NCBI GenBank assembly: GCA_038213835.1 | Contig: JBBQSN010000110.1 | Location: 1 to 12,053, forward strand | Length of the DNA stretch: 12,053 bases | Source of the DNA: JBBQSN01 sp038213835 | GTDB lineage: Bacteria; Actinomycetota; Actinomycetes; Actinomycetales; CAWJMD01 | Reading direction: 5' to 3' | Shown here: positions 6,399 through 11,973 of the stretch, one piece after another | Numbering within the stretch: position 1 is the stretch's first letter | Layout of the letters: every line of letters starts with the position of its first letter | Program-made: the position numbers and the translations under genes | The notes under the pieces: model-generated | The model's database searches: none | The model's input: only the letters and a program-made list of their open reading frames with translations | What the model was told of the DNA's origin: nothing

Positions 6399-7673
6399 AT
6401 GCGTCAGCCAGCCTCCGCCCGACCCGTGGGGCGGCTGCTCGTCGCCGGCGCGGTCGTGCTGGCCGTGCTGGTCAGCGGGCAGGTCGCCTCGGCTGATCCC
6501 CGGGAGCGCAAGCGGGAGGTCGACGGCTCGATCGAGGAGCTGCAGGAGGCGCTCGCCGGCACCTCGAACGACCTCCAGGCGGCCTACGCGGCCCTGGCGG
6601 CGTCGCGGGCGCAGGTGCCGATCGCGCAGCAGGCCCTGGACTCCGCGCTCGTCGCCGAGGCTGCGGCCGACCGGCGCGACGCCGAGCTCGCGGTCCGGCT
6701 GGAGGCCGCCCGCACCACCCAGGCGCAGGCCAGGGCGGACCTCGACTCCAGCACCGCTGCGATCGAGCGGACCCGCACCGACATCGGCCGGATGGCCGGC
6801 GAGGTCTACCGGTCGGGCGTCGTCTCGCCCCAGCTCAGCATCGCCCTCGGCGCGCAGAGCCCCGACGACTTCGCCACCCGGTACACGATGGCCGACACCG
6901 TGCTGCGGGCCCGGGTCGGCACCCTCGGCGCCCTCGCCGAGCGCGAGGCGATGCAGACCAACGCCCAGGCCCGGCTGGACGCCGTCGAGGTCGAGGTCAC
7001 CGACCTGCGCGACCAGGCCGCCGACGCCCTCGTCGCGGCCGAGCAGGCACGGGCCGACGCCGCCGCCCGGCGCCAGGAGCTCGACGCGCTGGTCGCGGCA
7101 CGGCAGGCGGCCACGGCCCAGATCCAGGCCCGCAAGGTCGAGGAGCAGACCCGGCTGGACGCGTACGAGAAGGAGCAGGCCTCGCTCGCGACCGAGCTGC
7201 GCAGGGTCGCGGCGCAGGAGCGGCGCGCGGCCGACGAGGCCGCGAGGAAGGCTCGGGCCAGTGGTGCGGCCCCGCCGCCGGTCTCGTCCGGTCAGGGCGA
7301 GCTCTCGCGCCCGGTCGACGGCTACATCACCTCGGGCTTCGGCTGGCGGATCCACCCGATCTACGGCAACCGGCGGCTGCACGCCGGCACCGACTTCGGG
7401 TCCCCGTGCGGCACCCCCGTCCGGGCGGCGTCCGACGGCAGCGTGGTCTCCGCCGGCTGGGCCGGCGGCTACGGCAACCGGATCATCGTCTCGCACGGCT
7501 CCGGCACGGCCACCACCTACAACCACCTGTCCCGGTACGCCGTCCGCGGCGGCTCGGTCTCGCGCGGCCAGGTGATCGGGTACGTGGGCACCACGGGGTC
7601 CTCGACCGGCTGCCACCTGCACTTCGAGGTGCGCATCAACGGCACCCCGGTGAATCCGATGGGGTACCTGTAG
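6399..7673 (+). CDS. Exported coiled-coil M23 peptidoglycan endopeptidase
   Basis: This is a 424-residue exported protein. A signal peptide (Arg-containing start, hydrophobic 12-29, likely cleavage near SADP at 31-34) is followed by a long Ala/Glu/Arg-rich coiled coil at about 35-285. A Pro/Ser linker leads to a LytM/M23 zinc domain at about 300-424. The metal ligands are intact: H328 and D332 in LHAGTDFG, and H408 in HLHFEV, with H406 beside it as catalytic His. It should therefore cut peptidoglycan cross-links itself, unlike degenerate EnvC-type activators. Cysteines in SPCGTP and TGCHLH may form a disulfide. The order ftsE-ftsX-hydrolase and the coiled-coil-plus-LytM layout resemble EnvC, suggesting control by FtsX. 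I chose ATG 6399 for its CTGGAG at 6385-6390; an in-frame GTG at 6357 overlaps the ftsX stop as GTGA and would add 14 residues. Confidence 0.9.
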   Translation: MRQPASARPVGRLLVAGAVVLAVLVSGQVASADPRERKREVDGSIEELQEALAGTSNDLQAAYAALAASRAQVPIAQQALDSALVAEAAADRRDAELAVRLEAARTTQAQARADLDSSTAAIERTRTDIGRMAGEVYRSGVVSPQLSIALGAQSPDDFATRYTMADTVLRARVGTLGALAEREAMQTNAQARLDAVEVEVTDLRDQAADALVAAEQARADAAARRQELDALVAARQAATAQIQARKVEEQTRLDAYEKEQASLATELRRVAAQERRAADEAARKARASGAAPPPVSSGQGELSRPVDGYITSGFGWRIHPIYGNRRLHAGTDFGSPCGTPVRAASDGSVVSAGWAGGYGNRIIVSHGSGTATTYNHLSRYAVRGGSVSRGQVIGYVGTTGSSTGCHLHFEVRINGTPVNPMGYL

Positions 7674-7683
7674 GTCCTGTCCG

Positions 7684-7695
7684 TAGACTCCGTGG
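7684..7695 (+). promoter_or_regulatory. smpB promoter -10 element, leaderless
   Basis: TAGACT at 7684-7689 lies between the M23 stop and smpB. Its predicted start of transcription, 7696, is exactly the A of the smpB ATG. There is no ribosome binding site. Any -35 would fall inside the end of the M23 gene. Confidence 0.6.
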
Positions 7696-8175
7696 ATGCC
7701 CAAGGAGCAAGGCCGCAAGCTGGTCGCGAGCAACCGCAAGGCGCGCCACGACTACCACATCGACGACACCTACGAGGCCGGGCTCGTGCTGACCGGCACC
7801 GAGGTCAAGGCGCTGCGGATGGGGCGGGCCTCGCTGGTCGACGGCTGGGCGAGCATCGACGGCGGGGAGGCCTGGCTGGAGGGCGTCCACATCCCCGAGT
7901 ACCTCAACGGGACGTGGACCAACCACGCCCCGCGCCGCAAGCGCAAGCTCCTGCTGCACCGCGAGCAGATCGACAAGCTCGCCAGCCGCACCCACGACAA
8001 GGGCTTCACGATCGTGCCGCTGGCGCTGTACTTCCTGGACGGCCGGGCCAAGGTCGAGATCGCGCTGGCCCGCGGCAAGAAGGAGTACGACAAGCGGCAC
8101 ACGCTGCGCGAGAAGCAGGACAACCGCGAGGCCGAGCGGGCGATGTCCGCCTCGATCCGCCGGGGCCGCCGCTGA
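7696..8175 (+). CDS. smpB: SsrA-binding protein SmpB
   Basis: SmpB binds tmRNA and brings it to ribosomes stalled on broken mRNAs, where its C-terminal tail enters the empty mRNA channel. The 159-residue protein shows the family's conserved blocks: NRKARHDY near 13-20, EAGLVLTGTEVKALR near 27-41, the AWLEGVHIPEY segment near 59-69, and KGFTIVPLALYF near 102-113. It has the basic C-terminal tail ending SIRRGRR. ATG 7696 gives the normal length; it sits 22 bases after the M23 stop, directly at the predicted transcript start. Its RNA partner ssrA is 2.7 kb downstream on the same strand. Confidence 0.97.
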   Translation: MPKEQGRKLVASNRKARHDYHIDDTYEAGLVLTGTEVKALRMGRASLVDGWASIDGGEAWLEGVHIPEYLNGTWTNHAPRRKRKLLLHREQIDKLASRTHDKGFTIVPLALYFLDGRAKVEIALARGKKEYDKRHTLREKQDNREAERAMSASIRRGRR

Positions 8176-8296
8176 GGTCGTCCGGGTCGGCCGGCGGGCA
8201 GAGGTATCCGCGGGGTGGTCGTCGGGCTCTGACTCGTCGTGGTCGTCCCTGCCATCGCACCCCGTCCCGTCCGCGGCGCCGACGCCGCGATCCGAC

Positions 8297-8323
8297 GCGC
8301 GCCGGCCGGCGTGGGCGGCGCGC
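8297..8323 (+). terminator. Possible smpB terminator hairpin
   Basis: GCGCGCC (8297-8303) and GGCGCGC (8317-8323) can pair around a 13-base GC-rich loop, and alternative pairings exist. It is 121 bases after smpB and 39 bases before the next -10 hexamer. No T run follows. Chance pairing is quite possible at this base composition. I see nothing else definite between 8176 and 8360. Confidence 0.25.
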
Positions 8324-8361
8324 CCCCCTGTGGCGAGGATCCGGTTCCGGTCCGTCCGGGA

Positions 8362-8472
8362 TATATTCATCGTCCTGTTTTCTGGATGCGGGGTGCGCAG
8401 GGGTGGCACCCCGTGCGAAGGTCTGAGTGCCTCCACGCTCAGGGGGTGACCCCCGACGTCCGACGAAGGACC
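8362..8472 (+). promoter_or_regulatory. Promoter and structured leader of the lytic transglycosylase gene
   Basis: TATATT at 8362-8367 stands out as an AT-rich -10 in this GC-rich window; it predicts a transcript start near 8374 and a leader of about 100 bases before ATG 8473. The leader holds a row of hairpins: CGGGGTGC (8389-8396) with GCACCCCG (8406-8413), a competing pairing of CGCA plus GGGGT (8396-8404) with ACCCC and TGCG (8408-8417), CTGAGTG (8423-8429) with CGCTCAG (8436-8442), and GGGGG (8442-8446) with CCCCC (8450-8454). The last two share a base, so they compete. Other actinobacterial cell-wall hydrolase genes carry c-di-AMP (ydaO-type) riboswitches, but I do not see that consensus here. 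Confidence 0.45.
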
Positions 8473-9789
8473 ATGACGGTCTCGCCCAGCACCCCCGGCC
8501 AGCCGCGGGTGATCCGACTCGGCCCGCGCCCGCGCCCGGCCGACGTCCAGGCGCACCCTCTCGCCCGGGCCCGTCGCCGGGCCACCGTCCCGGCCGTCGT
8601 CGTCCTCGTGGTCGCCTCGATGCTGTGGCCCTTCCTCGTCCTGGCCCCTGTCTCGGGTTCGCAGCAGGTCCGGCTGGTGCAGGACGACGAGGCCTCGGAC
8701 GATCTCGGGGTCGCCCTGGGGCCGGCCGGTGCGTCCCCCGTCTCCCCGCAGGACGGGCTGGTCGTCGACCAGGCGAGCGCCACCATGGTGAAGATCGGCC
8801 CGCCCGGGGTGAGCGAGCCCGGCACGGTGCTCAACCCGTCGGTGCTCAACCCGTCGGTGCTCGCCGCGTCCGGGATCCCGGAGGTGGCGCTCCGCGCGTA
8901 CGAGGCCGCCGAGAGGACCATCGCGGAGTCCGACCCGTCGTGCCGGTTGCCCTGGTGGCTGCTGGCGGGCATCGGGCGGGTCGAGTCCAACCACGGCCAG
9001 TTCGCCGGCGCGGTGCTGCTGGTGGACGGCACGTCCTCGCCGCCCATCATCGGCATCCCGCTCGATGGCCGGCCCGGGGTCGCGAGGATCCTGGACACCG
9101 ACGGCGGACGGCTCGACGGCGACACCGTCTACGACCGGGCCGTCGGCCCGATGCAGTTCATCCCCTCGACGTGGGCAGGCTCGCAGGTCGACGGCGACGG
9201 CGACGGCGCCGCGAACCCGCACGACATCGACGACGCCGCGCTGGCCTCGGGCAGGTACCTGTGCGCCGGCGGCAGCGACCTGTCGACCGACGAGGGTCGG
9301 CGCGCCGCGGTGTTCCGCTACAACCACAGCGACGCCTACGTCGACCTCGTGCTCGCGCTCGGCGCGGCCTACGCGACCGGTACCGTCCCGGTGATCCCGG
9401 TCGGCGACGCGCCCGCCCCGGCGGCACCCACCACGACCGCGCCGCCCGCCCCGAGCCCGACGACCACCGCGCCGCCCACGACGTCTCCGACCGGAGAGCC
9501 GACCGGGGCGCCCACGGGTACGCCGACCGGTGAGCCGACGCCCAGCTGCACGCCGACCGGGTCCGAGCCGCCGACCACCTCGCCGTCCGACCCGCCGACC
9601 ACCTCGCCGTCCGACCCGACGACCACCTCGCCGTCCGACCCGCCGACCGACCCGCCCACCGACCCGCCCACCGACCCGCCCACGGGGTCGCCCACCGGGG
9701 AGCCGACGGACCCGCCGGCTCCCAGCCCCTCGTGCTCGGTCCCCACCGAGGAGCCCACGGGCGACCCGACCGGCTCGCCCACGCCCTGA
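8473..9789 (+). CDS. MltB-like lytic transglycosylase with Pro/Thr/Asp-rich tail
   Basis: This 438-residue protein should cleave the glycan backbone of peptidoglycan to form anhydro-muropeptides. A basic N-terminus leads to one hydrophobic segment at about 39-60, either a membrane anchor or an uncleaved signal. The SLT_2/MltB-type domain (PF13406) covers about 130-305, with the likely catalytic E171 in RVESNHG, the GPMQFIPSTW motif at 225-234, a calcium-loop-like DGDGDG at 240-245, and the FRYNHS motif near 282-287. From about 311 the rest is low complexity, built from PTTSPSDP and PTDP units with two lone cysteines in PSC contexts. Such tails often cross or contact the cell wall. Start choice is uncertain: ATG 8473 has GAAGGA only 2 bases away, and an in-frame GTG at 8446 adds nine residues. 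Confidence 0.88.
   Translation: MTVSPSTPGQPRVIRLGPRPRPADVQAHPLARARRRATVPAVVVLVVASMLWPFLVLAPVSGSQQVRLVQDDEASDDLGVALGPAGASPVSPQDGLVVDQASATMVKIGPPGVSEPGTVLNPSVLNPSVLAASGIPEVALRAYEAAERTIAESDPSCRLPWWLLAGIGRVESNHGQFAGAVLLVDGTSSPPIIGIPLDGRPGVARILDTDGGRLDGDTVYDRAVGPMQFIPSTWAGSQVDGDGDGAANPHDIDDAALASGRYLCAGGSDLSTDEGRRAAVFRYNHSDAYVDLVLALGAAYATGTVPVIPVGDAPAPAAPTTTAPPAPSPTTTAPPTTSPTGEPTGAPTGTPTGEPTPSCTPTGSEPPTTSPSDPPTTSPSDPTTTSPSDPPTDPPTDPPTDPPTGSPTGEPTDPPAPSPSCSVPTEEPTGDPTGSPTP
8827..8856 (+). repeat. 15-base tandem duplication in the transglycosylase gene
   Basis: GTGCTCAACCCGTCG occurs twice in tandem (8827-8841 and 8842-8856), followed by a third partial GTGCTC. It encodes VLNPS twice in the linker before the catalytic domain. 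The copies are identical, so the duplication is recent or maintained by slippage. Confidence 0.85.
9571..9678 (+). repeat. Tandem 24-base and 12-base repeats coding the Pro/Thr/Asp tail
   Basis: Three 24-base units (9571-9594, 9595-9618, 9619-9642) encode PTTSPSDP; the first two are identical and the third differs at its first base. They run straight into three 12-base units (9643-9654, 9655-9666, 9667-9678) encoding PTDP. All keep the reading frame, so copy-number change would lengthen or shorten the tail without breaking the protein. Confidence 0.9.
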
Positions 9790-10149
9790 GTCGTCGCTCC
9801 GGGTGAATCCGGTGGACCGCAGGCCGGTCGACGCCGCACCCTGGTCCTGGTCGTCGTGAGCGGCGAGCCGGCGGTCGCCGGGTCTCGTCCCGCGCGTGTG
9901 CGGCGGCCCGGTGTGGCAGCCACAGGACCTCGGATCCTGGCGCGGTTCGACTCCGCTCCTCCACGCGACGGCCGCCGCGCCGTGCCCGGGTCGTGCTCCG
10001 GCGCGCCGGGGTGACGGCGGCTGCTCTGCGGACCTGGCCCCTGGCCGTCGTCCCCGCAGCCCGCCGTGGGCACGGCGGTCGTCGCACCCGGCGACCCAGG
10101 ACGAGGACACCAGGCAGGACCAGACGTGGCAGAGCAGGAGGTGGGCACG
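9790..10149 (+). other. 360-base gap with a tRNA-like fold
   Basis: No convincing gene lies between the transglycosylase and the slipin remnant. At 9902-9976 there is a possible four-arm fold of 75 bases: GGCGGCC (9902-9908) with GGCCGCC (9970-9976); GTGGC/GCCAC near 9912-9922; CAGGA (9923-9927) with TCCTG (9935-9939) around CCTCGGA; and GCGG (9942-9945) with CCGC (9953-9956) around TTCGACT, which matches a T-loop. It is not a proper tRNA: there is no U33, almost no variable loop, and the T-arm does not abut the acceptor stem. It may be a decayed tRNA, a structured leader, or chance. AGGAGG at 10136-10141 belongs to the next gene. Confidence 0.3.
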
Positions 10150-10697
10150 ATGGCACGGATCACGGTGGAGCAGGGCTTCGTCGCGGTGGTGAGGCGGGAC
10201 GCGCGGGTGCTCGCCGTCCTCGGACCGGGACGGCACCGGCTGGTGCGGCCGTCCTGGCGGCGGCGGCTCGACGTCGTCGACCTCAGGGTCGCGCTGCTGG
10301 CCGTCACGGGTCAGGAGGTGGCCACGTCCGACGTCCCGGGCGTCAAGGTCTCGGCGCTCGCCAGGTGGCGGGTGGCCGATGCCGTGGCCTTCCTGGACCG
10401 GGCCCAGCTCCCGGTGGAGCAGCTGCGGCTGGCCGTCCAGCTCGCGGTGCGGGACTGGGCGGCGTCGGTGCGGCTCGAGGTCGCCGTGGCGGACCGGGCC
10501 ACGGCCACGGTCCCGATGACCGCGCGCAGGAGGGCCAGGTGGCCCTCGAGCGGGCCCGGTCGGAGACCGCAGCCCTGCGGGCGCTGGCGAACGGCGCCCG
10601 GGTGCTGGCCGACCACCCCGAGCTGGCCCGGCTGAGGCTGGCCCGGGCGGCCGTTGAGGCGGGCGGCACGGTGGTCCTCACGCTTCCGCAGGGCTGA
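10150..10697 (+). pseudogene. Broken SPFH/slipin-like gene
   Basis: The N-terminal part starts at ATG 10150 with AGGAGG at 10136-10141. It reads as a slipin-type SPFH protein: a short N-terminus, GPGRHRL near 25-31, a QEVATSDVPGVKVSALARWRV-like core around 55-75, and a DRAQLPVEQLRLAVQLAVRDW segment around 83-103. After about 10480-10530 this frame turns into nonsense and stops at 10635. The family's C-terminal helix, with EGQVALERARSETAALRALANG and a VVLTLPQG end, is instead coded in the -1 frame up to 10697. Compared with my memory of the family, roughly 40 residues of the SPFH core are also missing between the two parts. An internal deletion with frame loss fits best. Third-position GC bias is still strong in both parts, so the break is recent, or the assembly is wrong here. 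Confidence 0.7.
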
Positions 10698-10720
10698 GCG
10701 CCGGTCGCCCGGCGAGATGG

Positions 10721-10750
10721 GGTGGCGGTGGGGCTGCACCCACCGCCACC
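10721..10750 (+). terminator. Strong hairpin after the slipin remnant
   Basis: GGTGGCGGTGGG (10721-10732) pairs perfectly with CCCACCGCCACC (10739-10750) around the loop GCTGCA. It sits 23 bases after the stop at 10697. No T run follows, but a second palindrome, CCCGCGCGGG, comes at 10752-10761. It should isolate ssrA from upstream transcription. Confidence 0.7.
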
Positions 10751-10825
10751 ACCCGCGCGGGCTCTGCGGACGGACCGCCTGAGGGCAAGGAGGAATCTCG
10801 GGAGCGGGGGGTCGGTCGGAGGAGG

Positions 10826-10883
10826 TAGCCTGGTGCGACGTCCGGGACGTTCACCCGTCCCGGCTGCACGTCACAACTGCACA
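10826..10883 (+). promoter_or_regulatory. ssrA promoter and 5' leader
   Basis: TAGCCT at 10826-10831 is a -10 match that would start transcription near 10838, giving a leader of about 46 bases to be removed from the tmRNA 5' end, normally by RNase P. The leader holds a perfect 8-bp hairpin, CCGGGACG (10842-10849) with CGTCCCGG (10856-10863). The alternative is a promoter starting directly at 10884, using TTCACC (10850-10855) and the poor CACAAC (10872-10877). Confidence 0.45.
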
Positions 10884-11249
10884 GGGGGTGACTGGTTTCG
10901 ACGTCGGATGTCGAACTAGGGGAAGCGGGTCGAGGACGCGGGGTTATCTCGTAAACGCCCTCCGCAAAACACAGGTGCCGATTCCAAGCGCACCGACTTC
11001 GCCCTCGCCGCCTGAGCGAGTCGCGATAGTCCGTCAGCCCGGGGTTGCTCTCGACCCGGTAGCTGGCGTCAGCTAGAGAGCCACTGCTGTCAGCACTCGT
11101 CGTCGGTGCTGACGGGACTTCTCGACGACTGAGCCCGTCGGCGGACATGCTCGCGTGAGCGCCGGGGCCGAGAAAATCCATAGCGAGCTGCACCCGGAGA
11201 AGCCCTAGGGGTACGACGACGGACGGGAGTTCGATTCTCCCCACCTCCA
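10884..11249 (+). ncRNA. ssrA: Transfer-messenger RNA (tmRNA)
   Basis: tmRNA rescues stalled ribosomes: charged with alanine it enters the empty A site, then supplies a short ORF that tags the protein for breakdown. The tRNA-like ends are clear. GGGGGTG (10884-10890) pairs with CACCTCC (11242-11248), with the G3-U70 wobble (10886/11246) that marks an alanine tRNA. The T-arm is GGGAG-TTCGATT-CTCCC (11225-11241), and A11249 is the discriminator. CCA is not encoded. The 5' part holds the typical CTGGTTTCGAC. The tag frame runs from GCC 10977 to TGA 11013-11015 and encodes ADSKRTDFALAA, ending in the ALAA that proteases recognise. The gene is one piece, not permuted. Its partner smpB is upstream, and an intrinsic terminator follows. 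Confidence 0.96.
10977..11015 (+). other. tmRNA tag-peptide reading frame
   Basis: The frame GCC...GCC TGA inside ssrA encodes the 12-residue degradation tag ADSKRTDFALAA. The alanine carried by the tmRNA itself would precede it. It resembles the mycobacterial tag as I recall it (ADSHQRDYALAA). The resume codon is assigned as GCC 10977 by analogy; the preceding GGT is less likely. Confidence 0.85.
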
Positions 11250-11263
11250 CGTCACGTCACGAG

Positions 11264-11290
11264 AAGGGCCCGCGCACGCGCGGGCCCTTT
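11264..11290 (+). terminator. ssrA intrinsic terminator
   Basis: AAGGGCCCGCG (11264-11274) pairs with CGCGGGCCCTT (11279-11289) around a CACG loop, with TTT at 11288-11290. It starts 15 bases after the tmRNA end. It also lies 21 bases beyond the stop of the convergent gene and may serve both. Confidence 0.85.
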
Positions 11291-11310
11291 CGTCGTGCCC
11301 GGCCGCCGGC

Positions 11311-11973
11311 TCAGTCGCGGTTCTGCCAGGTGCAGATGCAGGCCTGGTTGCCCTCCGCGTCGGCCAGCACCCAGAACGCCGGCGCCCGCTCGTCGCTGAC
11401 CAGCGTGCCGCCCGCCTCGATCACGGCCTGGACGCGCGCCTCCGCGACGTCGTGCGCGACCGAGACGTCGACGTGGAACCGCTGGCGGTCGGGCTCGGTG
11501 GACTCGGTGTCCTGGAACCACAGCGCCGGGTTGCGGTCGTCCTGGTCGCTGACCTCGGACGGGTCCTTCGACTCGTAGCCGAGCACCGCCTGCCAGAACG
11601 GCCGCACGGCGTCGTGCGCCGGGGTGTCGAGGGCGAGCTCGATCAGCTCGGTGGCACCGGGCCTCGCGCTGATGCCGGCCTCGGCGGCGATCTCGCTGAT
11701 CCGGCGGGCCAGCCGGACGTCGCGGGCCGTCACCGCACCGACGTCGTGGCTCGAGAGGGTGACGGTGACGTGCGGGTAGCGCAGCTCGACGTCGGGGTGG
11801 TGGTCGGCCTCGTCGGCCGCGACCGCGATCTGCTGCACCAGCCCGGCGCCCGCGGTGAAGCCGCCGGTCTCGAACCGGGTGACGAGGCGGCCGAGCACGA
11901 ACCTCCAGTCCTCGAGGCCCTCCTCGAGGAGCTGCTGGCCGGTGAGTCGCTGCTGGTCGGCGTCGGTGGTCAT
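11311..11973 (-). CDS. Pterin-4a-carbinolamine dehydratase fused to a VOC/glyoxalase-like domain
   Basis: The 220-residue protein joins two domains. Residues about 1-103 are a pterin-4a-carbinolamine dehydratase (PF01329), which dehydrates 4a-hydroxytetrahydrobiopterin made by aromatic amino acid hydroxylases. The motif is intact: E55, then HHP at 58-60, Y66, H76 and D85. Residues about 107-220 look like a glyoxalase/VOC domain (PF18029 type), with the ELALDTP opening, FWQAVLGYE, RFHVDV with H167, and a final FWVLADAEGNQACICTW. ATG 11973 is chosen because GGAGG lies 8 bases upstream on that strand; an in-frame ATG 33 bases earlier has no such site. No pterin-dependent hydroxylase is in the window, so the substrate is uncertain. 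It converges with ssrA. Confidence 0.88.
   Translation of the reverse strand: MTTDADQQRLTGQQLLEEGLEDWRFVLGRLVTRFETGGFTAGAGLVQQIAVAADEADHHPDVELRYPHVTVTLSSHDVGAVTARDVRLARRISEIAAEAGISARPGATELIELALDTPAHDAVRPFWQAVLGYESKDPSEVSDQDDRNPALWFQDTESTEPDRQRFHVDVSVAHDVAEARVQAVIEAGGTLVSDERAPAFWVLADAEGNQACICTWQNRD

Noticed and set aside
6249..7739. Minus-strand open frame (496 codons) opposite the M23 gene
   Set aside because: The plus strand encodes an intact peptidase with signal peptide and catalytic motifs; the minus frame shows no family features.
8374..8472. c-di-AMP (ydaO-type) riboswitch
   Set aside because: The conserved core blocks of that class are not recognisable and the leader is shorter than usual.
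9571..9720. CRISPR-like repeat array
   Set aside because: The repeats are contiguous, without unique spacers, and code for an in-frame Pro/Thr/Asp tail.
7636..10236. Very long minus-strand open frame (866 codons)
   Set aside because: It runs opposite smpB, the transglycosylase and the slipin remnant. The translation is low-complexity Arg/Gly sequence caused by GC-rich codon bias; no domain is visible.
10480..10560. Programmed -1 frameshift in the slipin gene
   Set aside because: No slippery heptamer is visible, the AGGAGG lies at the junction rather than 10-14 bases before a slip site, and part of the SPFH core is also missing, which frameshifting would not explain.
10785..10800. AGGAGG-like sequence before ssrA suggesting a small gene
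   Set aside because: No start codon follows at a suitable distance and no open frame leads from it.
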